Part shown: positions 30,546 through 42,038 of the stretch, in pieces
Layout: each line of letters opens with the position of its first letter
Position numbering within the stretch: the first letter of the stretch is position 1
Assembly (NCBI RefSeq): GCF_022921055.1
Contig: NZ_CP095062.1
Coordinates: forward strand, 62,001-126,000
DNA length: 64,000 bases
From: Hymenobacter volaticus
GTDB lineage: Bacteria > Bacteroidota > Bacteroidia > Cytophagales > Hymenobacteraceae
Direction of reading: 5' to 3'
Notes under the pieces: model-generated
The model's input: the letters and a program-made list of their open reading frames with translations, nothing else
Database searches by the model: none
Told to the model about the DNA's origin: nothing
Program-made: the position numbers and the translations under genes

Positions 30546-30879
30546 GGGTGAAAAATCAGTGAAGCAAAGCAAGGTAGACCAATGAGGCTGCAAACAGCCG
30601 AGCTAGAGCTTCTTTGAAAAGAAGCAAGGCCGCGGGCGGCAGCCGCAAAGGAAGACCTCGGCCCATAAAGTTCAGTAGGTAAGTTCTCCTCAAGGGGCTT
30701 GACTGCCAAGTAGATCCTGGCTAATGTAGGCTTGGGTGCCAGCTATAACGAGGATTATTATATACTTTGGCGCGGGCAAAAAGCCTTTGCGTGCTCTCGT
30801 CGGCTAGGAGGGAAGCACGCAAATCTGTCTCACAAAGCCTAGTGTCACCGCAACAAACTACCAAGCCCAACCACAGATA
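30546..30879. other. Intergenic region between divergent GNAT and icd genes
   Basis: A 334-base spacer. TATACTTTGG (30761-30770) is a near match to the -7 box, about 110 bases before icd. A short hairpin with arms around 30608-30625 lies near the GNAT side. No gene is supported. Confidence 0.3.
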
Positions 30880-32112
30880 ATGGCCAAAATCAACGTAGCA
30901 AACCCCGTAGTAGAGTTGGATGGCGACGAAATGACGCGCATCATTTGGAAGTTCATCAAGGACAAGCTGATCCTGCCGTATTTGGAGCTGGATATCAAAT
31001 ACTACGACCTCGGCATCGAGTACCGGGACGAAACCAACGACCAGGTGACCATTGATGCTGCCAACGCCATCAAGCAGTATGGCGTCGGCATTAAGTGCGC
31101 TACTATTACCCCCGACGAAGAGCGTGTGGCCGAGTTTGGCCTGAAGCAGATGTGGAAGTCGCCTAACGGCACCATCCGCAACATTCTCGACGGCACCGTT
31201 TTCCGCGAGCCCATCGTGACGAGCAATGTGCCCCGTTTGGTACCCAACTGGACGGCGCCGATCTGCATCGGTCGTCACGCCTTCGGCGACCAGTACCGCG
31301 CCACCGATTTCGTAACCAAAGGCAAAGGCAAGCTCACCATTACCTTCCAGCCCGAAGATGGGGGCGAAACGCAGTCGTTTGAAGTGTTCAACTTCAAAGG
31401 TGACGGCGTGGCGCTGGCCATGTACAACACCGACGAGTCTATCCGGGGCTTTGCGCACGCTTGCTTCAATCAGGCCCTGATGAAAGGCTGGCCCTTGTAC
31501 CTGAGCACCAAGAACACCATCCTGAAAAAGTACGATGGTCGTTTCAAGGACATTTTCCAAGAGATTTACGAGCAGGACTACACCGAGAAATTCAGCGCCG
31601 CCGGCATCACCTACGAGCACCGTCTCATCGACGACATGGTGGCTTCGGCCCTGAAGTGGAATGGCAACTTTGTGTGGGCTTGCAAAAACTATGATGGCGA
31701 CGTGCAAAGCGATACGGTGGCTCAAGGTTTTGGCTCGCTCGGCTTGATGACGTCCACGCTGGTGACGCCCGACGGCACCGTGATGGAAGCCGAAGCCGCC
31801 CACGGCACCGTAACGCGCCACTACCGCGACCACCAGAAAGGCAAGCCCACGTCTACCAACCCCATCGCCAGCATCTTCGCCTGGACTCGGGGCTTGGAGT
31901 TCCGTGGCAAGCTTGATGGTAACCAGGAGCTCATCGACTTCTGCACCGCGCTAGAGCAAGTGTGCATCGAAACCGTAGAAAGCGGCAAGATGACCAAGGA
32001 CCTCGCCGTTTGCATCCACGGCAACAAAGTGGAGCACGGCCGCGACTACCTCTACACCGAGGAGTTCCTGGAGGCGCTAGACCAAAACCTGAAAGCCAAG
32101 CTAGGCCAGTAA
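30880..32112 (+). CDS. icd: NADP-dependent isocitrate dehydrogenase
   Basis: A 410-residue enzyme that converts isocitrate to 2-oxoglutarate in the TCA cycle. It is of the dimeric, eukaryote-like type: [39 protein letters not shown] (substrate-binding region), and [20 protein letters not shown] followed by [14 protein letters not shown] (metal and NADP binding). Length is typical. It is monocistronic with a strong terminator. Confidence 0.97.
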   Translation: MAKINVANPVVELDGDEMTRIIWKFIKDKLILPYLELDIKYYDLGIEYRDETNDQVTIDAANAIKQYGVGIKCATITPDEERVAEFGLKQMWKSPNGTIRNILDGTVFREPIVTSNVPRLVPNWTAPICIGRHAFGDQYRATDFVTKGKGKLTITFQPEDGGETQSFEVFNFKGDGVALAMYNTDESIRGFAHACFNQALMKGWPLYLSTKNTILKKYDGRFKDIFQEIYEQDYTEKFSAAGITYEHRLIDDMVASALKWNGNFVWACKNYDGDVQSDTVAQGFGSLGLMTSTLVTPDGTVMEAEAAHGTVTRHYRDHQKGKPTSTNPIASIFAWTRGLEFRGKLDGNQELIDFCTALEQVCIETVESGKMTKDLAVCIHGNKVEHGRDYLYTEEFLEALDQNLKAKLGQ

Positions 32113-32128
32113 GCTTTGTGCTTGAAAC

Positions 32129-32165
32129 AAAAGAGCCCGTCCGGTTACCGGACGGGCTCTTTTGT
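32129..32165 (+). terminator. Rho-independent terminator of icd
   Basis: A perfect 16-base stem (32129-32144 with 32148-32163) and a three-base loop, ending in a T-rich tail. It also lies at the 3' side of the convergent regulator gene and may serve both. Confidence 0.93.
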
Positions 32166-32194
32166 TTTTCGGTGCTAGGGGCAGGCTAGTTCGG

Positions 32195-35100
32195 TTAGTG
32201 CACGACCAGCCCGACCTGCTCGCCTCCGCGGTGCTGCTTGGCGTACTCGGAAGGCGACATGCCGTACAACTTCTGAAACATGGTGCGGAAGTGCTTTAAA
32301 TCCTGAATGCCTACTTGGTAGGCTACGTCGGATATGCGGAGTTGCGTACTTGCCAGCAACTGCGCGGCCCGCTTCAACCGCACGTCGCGAATGAACTCCA
32401 CTACCGACTGGCCAGTAATGCTTTTCACGCGGCGGTAGAGAAAGGATTGGCTCATGCCCATTTCTCGGAGCAACACCTGCACATTGAATTCCGGATCGGC
32501 GAGGTTGTTTTCCACCACTTTCATGGCTTGTTCTAAAAAGAGCTTGTCAGCTTCCGGGATGACTACCTTGGTGGGTTCCAGCAATATCTGGCGCTCGTAG
32601 AACTCGCGTAGCTTGGCCCGGTTACGCAGCACAGCCGAGACTTTAGCGTGCAGGATCTTCGGGTTGAAGGGTTTGCTGATGTAATCGTCGGCACCGTTTT
32701 CCATGCCCTCTAGCTCGTGCACGGCCGCCGTGCGGGCGGTAAGCAGCAGCACTGGAATGTGCAAGGTCTTGGGGTGTTGCTTGATTTTCTGGCACAGCTC
32801 TAACCCGTCGCTTTGGGGCATCATGATGTCGCTCAACACAAAATCGGGTAGAAGGGCTTGCGCCTTTTCCCAACCTTCCACGCCGTCGGCGGCTACCGTC
32901 ACCTCGAACTCCGAGTCAAACAGCTGTTCTAGGTATTGCCGCAAGTCGGTATTATCCTCGACAATAAGCAGGCGTGGGGGAGTAGTAAAAGCGCATTCCA
33001 TGCTGTCAGCGTGGTGGTCAGTAGCCAGGGCAGTTCCCGAAGCAAGTACGGAGAGGTGCTGCTCGCAAGCAGTTGTTTCGGGTCCGAAATCGGTAGAATT
33101 CAGATGCGCGCGGCCGAAAGGCAGACGGACCGTGAACGTGGCTCCCTGGTTCACTTCACTAGCCACCGTGATTTCGCCGCCGTGGCGCTCCACAAACTGC
33201 TTTACCAACGACAAGCCGATACCCGTGCCCATCATGCGCAAGGTTTCCGTTTGGGAAGCCTGGTAATACGCATCGAAAATGTGGGCTAGCTCGGCAGGCT
33301 GCATACCGATGCCTTTGTCTATAACTTTTATTTCTAAGTAATTGTCCGCGAGGACATTCGGTCCGAAAACGGCGTTGTTGCTTGGGTGCCCTACTACCGC
33401 GGCCGTGACCGTGATGCTGCCGCCTTCTTTGGTATACTTGAAGGCATTGGCTAGCAGATTGGTCAGTACGATTTCCAGCTTGCCCGCATCAAAGTACAGT
33501 TCTACGGCTTTGGGCGGTACCAGCAACGAGTACGCCAACTGCCGTTCCTCGGCCTTGAGCTTGAAAATCAGGAATACTTCGGTTAGAAAGCCGACAATAT
33601 CGGCGCGGGTGGCCCGGAGTGGCACTTTGCCGGCTTCTACTTTGCGGAAGTCAAGCAACTGGTTCACCAGTTCCAACAGTTTCCGGGTTTGCTTGTGCAT
33701 GAGCACGATGTTGTCTTTCAACCCCGTGAAGCGGTTGGCCGCCGTCAGCAGCTCTTCCATTGGGCCCAAAATTAGCGTCAGTGGGGTACGTAATTCGTGC
33801 GAAACGTTGGTGAAGAAGCTCAGCTTCAGATCGGTGAGTTCTTTCTCTTTTTCAACCCGGAATTTCTCGAGCGCAAGCTTGTTCTCCAAACCCTGTTGCG
33901 CCATGGTTACATGGCGATACAAGAGCAACGCCCCGATAACGGCCAGGCCATACAACAAATAGGCCCACCACGTTTTCCACCAGGGCGGCAGCACGGTGAG
34001 TTGCAACGTGGCCGGCTCGGTAGACCAAAGGCCGTCGCCGTTGCTGGCTTTCACTTGAAACGTGTAGTCGCCCGGCGGCAGGTTGGCAAAGCTGGCGGTG
34101 CGTTGTCCGGGAGCCGCGGCTACCCAATCGGCATTATACCCTACTAATTGGTAGGCATATTGATGCTTTTTTGGCGTGGCGTAGTTGAGGCCCACAAACT
34201 CCACCGAGAAGTCGTTTTCATCGGCCCGAATCGTAATGGTTTGCGGATGAGCAAACGCCTTGGTTAGCAGCACGCGCCCGTTAATAGTGTCGCCAACGGC
34301 CACTGTTTTGTTGGCCACTCGAAAGCCTGTAATGCGCACAACGGGTGGGTAGGGGTTAGCCCGGATAGCACGCGGCTGAAAGTAGCTAATGCCGTTGATG
34401 CCCCGAAATACAGCGTACCATCTTGTGCCCGGCAGGCTGCCCCAACTTTAAACGCATTGCTTTGCAAGCCGTCGGCTACGTCGTAGCGCAGGTAGCGGTG
34501 GGTGCTAGGTGTAACGCAATACAAGCCTGTGCCCCCAATCCAAAGGTGCCCGTCTTCGTCGATTAGCAAGCTTTCCACGTCGCTTTCGGGCAGCCACTGG
34601 CTGCAGCGTTGCATATGTTCGCGGCCCTGCGAATCGGTCCGTAACTGGTGGAGACCCCCGCCAATTGTACCAATCCACAGCGTACCCTGACGGTCTTGCA
34701 ACAGGGGCCACACGTAATTGACGCTCAAGCTGTTGCTATTGCGCTCGTCGTGGGTGAATTGCTTGAGCAGTATCAGCGAATCGGCGGTTACGCGCAGCTT
34801 CAGCAGGCCTGCATCGCGCGTGCTAGCCCACAGCAGATTGTGCTTCTGGTCGTAGAGAAGGTAAGTGAAATGGTCGGTGGGTAAGCCGGTGCTAACGCTG
34901 TACGTTCTGAGGTGCTTGCCAGACCGGCTAAACCGTGCAAGCCCCGCGTTGAAAGTGCCCACCCACATGGTACCAAAACGGTCCTCTACGATGGTTTCTA
35001 CGCTGGTAGTCACCTGGTCTGGTTGGTTCGACAAAGCCGCAAAGGGAGTCAGCTTTTCGCGACCATTCTGGCGCTTAAGCGTATATAAGCCGTGCGTGCG

Positions 35101-36452
35101 GGTGCCGAGCCACAAGGTCCCATCCGAAGCCTGCACCACCGACGAGACGTCCACGCCAGTAGAGTCGCTCGATTGTTGCCAGCTCAGGTAGTTGTGGTAG
35201 GTTTTGTGCGTTAAGTCGTAACAGGAGAAACCGTTACGGGTGCCAATCCAGAGCAAGTTTTTCGCTTCCTCTTTGTAAACGGCATTGACATAGTTGTTGG
35301 GCAGGGTGGCCTTGGCCGTCAGTTGGTGCTGCAACTGCCCGAATGGCTTTTGGCGCAGATCCACCTTGTTTAGGCCTCCGGCCGAAGCCGCCATCCACAG
35401 CACCTGATCTTGGTCCTCGAAGAGTTGGTGGACCCGCTCGGACTGCAAACTGAATGGGTCGCCGCCCACAGGTAAAAACAAAGTGGGTTTGGTGAGTTGC
35501 ACAGGGGGGGTGGTGCCCGTGACAGTACCGGCCTGCCAGAGATACAAGCCGTAGTCGGTGCCCACCCACAAGCGCCCAAACGTATCGAGACGAAGGTCAT
35601 GAATGTCACGGCAGGCTTGAGGGAGGGGGTGTGCGGCTAGGTTTTGGGCGCGCAGCCGATCTTGGCGCGACACCCAAAACACTTGCCGATTGGTGCCAAG
35701 CCAAAGGTCGCCGCGGCGGTCGAGGTGCACGCTGCGCACGGTAGCCAACGCTAGGGGCGCTTTGCGGGCAACTAGTAGTTTCGGTAGTACGGAGCCGGCA
35801 TCAAGTATCCGGAGCCCGGCGCCGAGCGTGCCTACCCAGATTTGCCCTTCCGGTGCCGCCACCACGCTCATAACCTGGTAGTCGTGACGGTTGTCTTCCG
35901 CTAGGGCACTTGTTGCAGGTTGCGTAGCCTTCCTTGCACGTCAAAATCCAACACAAACATACCTTGGTGCTGGGTACCCACCCACAAACGCCCGTGTGGG
36001 TCGGAGGTTATAGCTACCACATCGGCCTGGGCAAGCAGGCGAGCTAGCCCGTGAAGTGCTACCGGAGCCTGACGCTCGGTGATGTTGACGAAACGGTCAC
36101 GGTCGGCGTCGTACAAGCTAAGGCCGCTGCTTTCGGCGCCCACCCATAGGCGTCCGTCGCGGCCCACGTGCAAAGCCCGTACTCGGTTGCCAGACAGGCC
36201 GTTCAGGGGGTTCACGGGCAGGATATACTTTTTCAGCTCGTAGCCGTCGTATCGATTGACGCCCCGATTGGTGCCAATCCAGAGGAAGCCCAGGCGGTCC
36301 TGCGCAACGGCCATGGCGTCGCTGTGCGACAGACCATCGTTGACGGTCAGGTGTTCGAAACGAAATTCACTGGGGGTACTTTGCGCCAAGCTGGTGGTGC
36401 ATGCCAATCCCAGCAGGAATAGGCATAAGGCTTGGGTAATTAACCACTTCAT
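32195..36452 (-). pseudogene. Hybrid two-component system regulator (HTCS) of the polysaccharide locus (two frameshifts)
   Basis: Three frames join into one ~1419-residue protein. It has a signal peptide (ending TTSLAQ), many beta-propeller 'reg_prop' repeats (for example GFLWIGTNRGVNRYDGYEL, GRLWVGAESSGLSLYD), a Y_Y_Y domain (YQLVGYNADWV) and one membrane segment. The inner part carries a HisKA box (FFTNVSHELRTPLTLI), HATPase, a receiver (LSDIMMPQSDG, Asp) and a C-terminal AraC helix-turn-helix (ISDVAYQVGIQD). Breaks are at the G run 35904-35906 and the C run 34401-34404. One added base each restores LQQVPLAEDNRHDY and LYFGGINGISYFQPR. Such proteins sense an oligosaccharide in the periplasm and activate the neighbouring locus, here the divergent GH35-SusCD operon. 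Confidence 0.9.
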
Positions 36453-36633
36453 AGGTACTGAGCCTTACAACAGGCTTGAAAACGAAAGAACTGCTTGGGC
36501 AGGAATTGAACTTAGGAAAAACAGAGGTAATGCAGCGGCTCTGAGCAAGCCTAGAATAGCTGCGAAAGTCTTGCGACACCGAAGCAGACTCCTTGCCGCT
36601 TAGCTACTCGTTTCTTTTGCCCTTTTTCCGACC

Positions 36634-36735
36634 CAGACCAATTTATCCCTTTTCTCTGACTTGAATGCCCCAGGCGTTCTTGCTAAGTGGATTGAATTAG
36701 CCTCGGCGCTACTAGGTTCAGACCAATTTACCCCT
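36634..36735 (+). promoter_or_regulatory. Two 17-base direct repeats, probable HTCS operator
   Basis: CAGACCAATTTATCCCT (36634-36650) and CAGACCAATTTACCCCT (36719-36735) differ at one base and start 85 bases apart, about eight helical turns. A weaker third version (ACCAAAATTGCCCT, 36744-36757) follows. They lie in the spacer between the HTCS gene and the operon it faces, upstream of the likely operon promoter. AraC-type domains usually bind such direct repeats. No gene is supported in the 36453-37030 spacer. Confidence 0.6.
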
Positions 36736-36769
36736 GTTTTTTTACCAAAATTGCCCTATTCTCACCCGA

Positions 36770-36802
36770 TTTGATCCAGTAGTTTTATTGAATCGAAGTT
36801 TG
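36770..36802 (+). promoter_or_regulatory. Candidate promoter of the GH35-SusC-SusD operon
   Basis: TTTG (36770-36773) and GAAGTTTG (36795-36802) are 21 bases apart, fitting Bacteroidota -33 and degenerate -7 boxes. The nearer 17-base repeat ends 34 bases before the -33 element, a usual activator position. The leader would be about 220 bases long. Confidence 0.4.
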
Positions 36803-37030
36803 AGGCACCCCGGCACGAGTCAGCATACAAGCAAATGAACTGCTTGCTGGCCTTGGTGCCAACCTTTCTTTAGAAGGAAGATCCGCGCTGCCCGCTGGCT
36901 TTATGTAATAGCTGCCCTTACCGCTGAGGTAAGTCCGCATGGATAGTGGTGCGAAAGCAACGCAATCGATTGATGTTGTTGCAGGACTTGTTAGTCCACC
37001 TCTTTAAGAACCGAACCCTTACCACCCCTT

Positions 37031-38890
37031 ATGAGAAGAGTACTCCATTTATTATTGCTTTTCGTGTTGACCTGTTCTGTGCTGCCCGTTGTAGCCCAGC
37101 AAACCAAGCACACTTTTGCGCTGGGCGACGAGGACTTTCTGCTCGATGGCAAACCGTTTCAGATGATTTCGGGCGAGTTGCATTATCCCCGCGTACCGCG
37201 CGAGGCGTGGCGTCACCGCATGAAAATGGCCAAGGCTATGGGCCTGAATACTATCGGTACCTACGTTTTCTGGAACCTGCACGAGCCCCAGAAAGGTAAG
37301 TTCGATTTCACGGGCAACAACGACATTGCCGCCTTCGTGAAGATGGCCCAGGAAGAAGGACTGTGGGTGGTGCTCCGGCCGAGCCCCTATGTGTGCGCAG
37401 AGTGGGAATTTGGCGGCTATCCGTACTGGCTGCAAAACGAGAAAGGCTTAGTGGTCCGCAGCAAGTCGCCGGAGTTTTTAGCTGAGTACCGGGCTTACAT
37501 TCAGGAAGTAGGCAAGCAACTAGCACCCCTGCAAATCAACCACGGCGGGCCGGTTCTGATGGTGCAGGTGGAAAACGAATACGGCTTCTATGCCAGTGAC
37601 AAAGAATACCTCGACCTCAACCGCAAGCTATTCCTAGAGGCTGGCTTCGACGGGTTGCTTTATACCTGTGACCCGGCCGCCAAGGTGGCGCAGGGGCATT
37701 TGCCGGGGCTGCTGCCTGCCGTGAATGGTCTCGATAAGCCCAATGAAGTGAAGCAGATTGTGCGCACCAACCACAACGGCAAGGGTCCTTACTTCATTGC
37801 CGAGTGGTACCCAGCCTGGTTTGACTGGTGGGGCGCACCCCACCACACGGTGCCCGCCAAAAATTACACCGGTCGCCTCGATACAGTGTTGGCTGCCGGC
37901 CTGTCGATCAACATGTACATGTTTCACGGCGGTACCACGCGGGGCTTCATGAACGGCGCCAACTTCAGCGACACCGTTGCCTACGAACCCCAGATCAGCA
38001 GCTACGACTACGATGCCCCTCTGGACGAAGCCGGCAATGCCACGCCCAAGTTCATGGCTTTCCGTAGCGTAATCGAGAAGCACTTGCCAGCGGGCACCAA
38101 GCTGCCGGCCGTGCCTGCGGCCAAGCCTGCCATTACGCTGCCAGCCGTGCAGCTCAGCCAAGCCGCGAGTCTGTTTGATATGCTGCCCGCGGCCAAGAAA
38201 AATACCACGCCGCTCACCTTCGAAGACTTAAACCAGGCTTACGGCTTTGTGTTGTATCGGACTACGGTTGCGGGTGGCAGCACCAAGATGCTGAAGATTA
38301 AAGATCTGCGAGACTACGGCTTGGTGTATGTCAACGGCAAGCGGGTGGGCGTCGTGGACCGGCGCCTCAAGCAAGACAGCCTCAGCGTAACGCTTCCCAA
38401 AGGGCAGGTGCAACTAGATATCGTGGTTGAAAACCTGGGCCGGATCAACTTCGGCAAATACCTGCTGCAAAACCGCAAAGGCATCACGGAGAAGGTCATG
38501 CTCGGCAAGCAGGAAGTGAAAAACTGGCAGATGTTCGGGCTGCCCTTCGACCGGGTTGATGCTTCCTTGTTCAACGGAAAACCCACCGCCACGGCTGCAA
38601 ATGGCCCCGTGGTGAAACGCGGCACCTTCACGCTCACCCAAACCGGCGACACTTACCTCGACATGCAAACCTGGGGCAAAGGCAGCGTCTGGATCAATGG
38701 CCACTCGCTGGGACGCTACTGGGGCATTGGGCCGCAGCAAACGGTGTATGTGCCCGTGGAGTGGTTGAAAAAAGGCGAAAACGAAGTGGTGGTGCTAGAA
38801 CTGCTCAAGCCCGATCAAAAGACTCTGAAGAGCGTATCGGCGCCCATTTTGGGCCGTCTCCCGTCGCCGGCCGTGGGAAAATCAAACTAG
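37031..38890 (+). CDS. Exported GH35 beta-galactosidase
   Basis: A 619-residue protein with a signal peptide (ending PVVAQQ). The GH35 TIM barrel is clear: DGKPFQMISGELHYPRVPRE, NTIGTYVFWNLHEP, WVVLRPSPYVCAEWEFGG. The acid/base Glu is in MVQVENEYG and the nucleophile Glu in PYFIAEWYPAWFDWWG. The C-terminal ~200 residues are beta-sandwich domains (RGTFTLTQTGDTYLDM, GSVWINGHSLGRYWGIGPQ). It removes terminal beta-galactose from oligosaccharides in the periplasm or at the surface. It is first in an operon, 51 bases before susC. Confidence 0.94.
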   Translation: MRRVLHLLLLFVLTCSVLPVVAQQTKHTFALGDEDFLLDGKPFQMISGELHYPRVPREAWRHRMKMAKAMGLNTIGTYVFWNLHEPQKGKFDFTGNNDIAAFVKMAQEEGLWVVLRPSPYVCAEWEFGGYPYWLQNEKGLVVRSKSPEFLAEYRAYIQEVGKQLAPLQINHGGPVLMVQVENEYGFYASDKEYLDLNRKLFLEAGFDGLLYTCDPAAKVAQGHLPGLLPAVNGLDKPNEVKQIVRTNHNGKGPYFIAEWYPAWFDWWGAPHHTVPAKNYTGRLDTVLAAGLSINMYMFHGGTTRGFMNGANFSDTVAYEPQISSYDYDAPLDEAGNATPKFMAFRSVIEKHLPAGTKLPAVPAAKPAITLPAVQLSQAASLFDMLPAAKKNTTPLTFEDLNQAYGFVLYRTTVAGGSTKMLKIKDLRDYGLVYVNGKRVGVVDRRLKQDSLSVTLPKGQVQLDIVVENLGRINFGKYLLQNRKGITEKVMLGKQEVKNWQMFGLPFDRVDASLFNGKPTATAANGPVVKRGTFTLTQTGDTYLDMQTWGKGSVWINGHSLGRYWGIGPQQTVYVPVEWLKKGENEVVVLELLKPDQKTLKSVSAPILGRLPSPAVGKSN

Positions 38891-38941
38891 GTACCACCGT
38901 CGACTCTATTCCTTTCCATCCAACTTCTCACCCATTTGTTT

Positions 38942-41900
38942 ATGACACACCGTTTATTCAGAAGGGAGTACGCCGCGTGCTTACCTCTCTTTTTCCTGTC
39001 CGTGACCGGGGCCTACGCGCAGACGAGCACTGTCACCGGAAAAATCACCGACGAATCGGGCTCGGGGCTGCCCGGCGTGACCGTGCTGGTGAAAGGCACG
39101 ACCACGGGCACCGCCACCGACAACCAAGGCAACTTCACCTTGAGCGTGCCCAATGCGGCCACGGGCGTGCTGCAAGTCTCGTTTGTAGGCTACCGGCAGC
39201 AGGAAGTACCAATTTCCAGCCGCACCACTGTGGACATCAGAATGGCCGCTGATACCAAGGCACTGGACGAAGTGGTGGTCGTGGGCTATGGTACGCAGGA
39301 AAAGCGCAGCCTTACCAACGCCGTAACCACGGTGCAAGGCGAGGATATTGCCAAGCTCACAGTAGCCGACGTGGGTAGCGCCCTACAAGGCAAAGCGGCC
39401 GGCGTATCGGTGGTGGGTGCTGGTTCAGAGCCGGGCTCGACCCCGCAAATCCTGGTCCGGGGCATATCTACCATCAACGGCAACAGCCCGCTCTACGTGG
39501 TGGACGGGTTGCCGGTGGCCAATATCAACTACCTGAACCCGAAAGACATAGCGTCCTTGAGCGTGCTTAAGGACGCTGCCTCGGCGGCCATTTATGGGTC
39601 AAGAGCGGCTAACGGGGTTGTGCTGATTACCACCAAAGCTGGGGTGAAAGGCGACCCGAAACTTACGCTCGATGTGACGTACGGGGTGTCGAACCCAACC
39701 AAGACACCGAATATGGCCTCGGCCAGCGAATATGCCAGCATTATGAATCTGGCGGCTACCAACTCGGGCCGGCCTTTGGTGTACCAAGATCCTTCGTCGT
39801 TCACTCAAACCACGAATTGGTGGGACGAAATATCGCGCCGGGGCAGCACGCAGAACTACAGCGTGGGGTTGTCGGGAGGCAGCGACCGGGTGGTGTATTC
39901 GACGGGCATCAGCTACTTCAAAGAACAGGGCTTGGTTCGCAATTCCGACTTCGAACGGCTCTCGCTGCGCATGAAATCCGAGTACCAAGCCGCCAAGCGG
40001 CTGAAGGTAGGCGAGGATTTCAACATCTCGATGACCAACCAGAAGTACTTGAACAGTGGCAGCTTGTTCCGCGACGCGTTCAACGACGACCCTATCACGC
40101 CGGCTCGGGTGCCGGGCACGTCGGGCAACCCCTACGACTACTACGGCGCGTCGCCCACCGATATTGGCAACCCGTTGGCGCTGGTGGAACGCAACGACGA
40201 CAAACGCAACCAGTACTTTCTGGTGGGCACCGTGTACGCCAACTACGAGTTCGTGCCGGGCTTGATTTTCGAAACCCGGTTTGGCTCCAACAACAACGTG
40301 TATGAACGCAACCTCTTCTCGCCGTTCTACACCATCGACCCCAATGAGCGCAACCAAGTGAACTCGCTCCGAAGAGAACATAACCTAGAAATCAACTGGA
40401 ACAACACCAACACGCTGAACTACACCAAGTCATTCGGCGACCATAATCTCTCGGCGCTGGCCGCCGTGACGCTGGAAAAATTCACCACCCGTACGGATGC
40501 GTCCATCGGGCAAGGTATTCCGAGTAACACGCCGCAGCTGCGCTATCCCGACGCGGCCACGGCCAACTTCAGCATAGAAGGCAACGATTTTGTGAACACC
40601 ATTGCCTCGCTAATTGGCCGGGTAAACTACGATTACAAGGGGCGTTACTTGCTGGGCGCGAGTATCCGTCGCGATGGGGCCTCGGTGTTTCCGTCGGCTA
40701 ATCGGTGGGGCGTGTTCCCGTCGGTGTCGGCCGGCTGGTTGATTTCCGACGAAAACTTCATGAAGGAAGTAAGCGCCGTTAACTTCTTTAAACTCCGGGC
40801 CAGTTGGGGCCGCGTGGGCAACCAGAACATTCGCAGCATCACAAACAGCGCCTATATCGGTACGTTGGACCAAGTGTACTACGTGACGGGTGACACCCGC
40901 ACCGAGCAGCTAGGCGTGGTACAGAACAACGTGCCCAACCCCAACGTGAAGTGGGAAACGGTAGAAGACTACGACATCGGGGCTGACCTGGCGTTTCTGG
41001 ACAACAAGCTGACGGTAACGGCCGACGTGTTCCGCCGCAACACCATGGACATGCTGATGAGCCAGGCTATTCCGGGCCACGCCGGCTACGGCTACAACAG
41101 CCCCGTGACTAACATCGGCAGCATGAAAACCAACGGGTTAGATTTCTCGGTGGGCTATGCCAAATCCACTGGCGACTTCACCTACGGCGCCAACATCAAC
41201 GCCACTCGCGCCATCAGCAAAATCAAAAAGCTAGCCAATGGCCAAGCCCTGTACTCCGGCAATACCCCAATTTTTGGGCGGCCCTCCAAAACCGAGGAAG
41301 GTGGATACGTAGGTGCTTTCTACGGTTACCAGACGGACGGCATTTTCCAGAGCCAGGGAGAAATCGACGCTTACAAAGGCCCATCGGGCGCACTGGTTCA
41401 GGCTGGCGCCAAGCCCGGTGATTTCCGGTTCGCCGACCTTAACAGCGACGGCGTCATTGACGCCAAAGACCAGAAGTACATCGGCAACCCTACACCCGAC
41501 TTGACTTTCGGTGTGAACCTGACTGCGGGCTACAAAGGCTTCGACTTGCAGGTGTCATTGGTGGGCAGCCTCGGCAACGACTTGGTGAATGCTAACAAAG
41601 GCTGGTGGTATTCGGGTAGCTACAACTACAACAAAATCGCCGGGTTGGAAAACGAGGCGTGGCACGGCGAAGGCACCTCGAACTCGGTGCCCCGCATCGT
41701 CGCCAACGACAACAACCAGAACCTCACGCGCTTCTCGAATTTCTACGTGGAAGATGGCTCTTATGCCCGCATGCGAAACTTGCAACTCGGCTACACGCTG
41801 CCCAAGGCGGCTTCTAGTGTGCTGCGCATGAGCAGCTTGCGCCTGTACGTGAGTGCCCAGAACCTATTTACCATCACCAATTACTCTGGCCTTGACCCGG

Positions 41901-42016
41901 AAATCGGGTATGGCCGCTCCTACACGGATACACCGTCGGCGCTCAACCGCGGGGTTGATCTGGGCAACTACCCCACCACCCGCACCTACTTGATAGGCGC
42001 CAACATTGCTTTCTAA
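38942..42016 (+). CDS. SusC/RagA family TonB-linked outer-membrane protein
   Basis: A 1024-residue outer-membrane transporter for oligosaccharides. It has a signal peptide (ending GAYAQ) and an N-terminal carboxypeptidase-like regulatory domain (VTGKITDESGSGLPGVTVLV). A SusC TonB-box-like segment follows (DEVVVVGYGTQEKRSLTNAV), then the plug (VDGLPVANINYLNPKDIASL and DAASAAIYGSRAANGVVLIT). The rest is the beta-barrel, ending in aromatic-rich YLIGANIAF. With the SusD partner 22 bases downstream it forms the glycan importer of the locus. Confidence 0.96.
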   Translation: MTHRLFRREYAACLPLFFLSVTGAYAQTSTVTGKITDESGSGLPGVTVLVKGTTTGTATDNQGNFTLSVPNAATGVLQVSFVGYRQQEVPISSRTTVDIRMAADTKALDEVVVVGYGTQEKRSLTNAVTTVQGEDIAKLTVADVGSALQGKAAGVSVVGAGSEPGSTPQILVRGISTINGNSPLYVVDGLPVANINYLNPKDIASLSVLKDAASAAIYGSRAANGVVLITTKAGVKGDPKLTLDVTYGVSNPTKTPNMASASEYASIMNLAATNSGRPLVYQDPSSFTQTTNWWDEISRRGSTQNYSVGLSGGSDRVVYSTGISYFKEQGLVRNSDFERLSLRMKSEYQAAKRLKVGEDFNISMTNQKYLNSGSLFRDAFNDDPITPARVPGTSGNPYDYYGASPTDIGNPLALVERNDDKRNQYFLVGTVYANYEFVPGLIFETRFGSNNNVYERNLFSPFYTIDPNERNQVNSLRREHNLEINWNNTNTLNYTKSFGDHNLSALAAVTLEKFTTRTDASIGQGIPSNTPQLRYPDAATANFSIEGNDFVNTIASLIGRVNYDYKGRYLLGASIRRDGASVFPSANRWGVFPSVSAGWLISDENFMKEVSAVNFFKLRASWGRVGNQNIRSITNSAYIGTLDQVYYVTGDTRTEQLGVVQNNVPNPNVKWETVEDYDIGADLAFLDNKLTVTADVFRRNTMDMLMSQAIPGHAGYGYNSPVTNIGSMKTNGLDFSVGYAKSTGDFTYGANINATRAISKIKKLANGQALYSGNTPIFGRPSKTEEGGYVGAFYGYQTDGIFQSQGEIDAYKGPSGALVQAGAKPGDFRFADLNSDGVIDAKDQKYIGNPTPDLTFGVNLTAGYKGFDLQVSLVGSLGNDLVNANKGWWYSGSYNYNKIAGLENEAWHGEGTSNSVPRIVANDNNQNLTRFSNFYVEDGSYARMRNLQLGYTLPKAASSVLRMSSLRLYVSAQNLFTITNYSGLDPEIGYGRSYTDTPSALNRGVDLGNYPTTRTYLIGANIAF

Positions 42017-42038
42017 CTCCCTCCCAGCCATTGAAACC

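Noticed and set aside
38761..39252. Open frame overlapping GH35 end and SusC start
   Set aside because: It is Arg/His-rich and runs over two confident genes in another frame; it is a high-G+C shadow.
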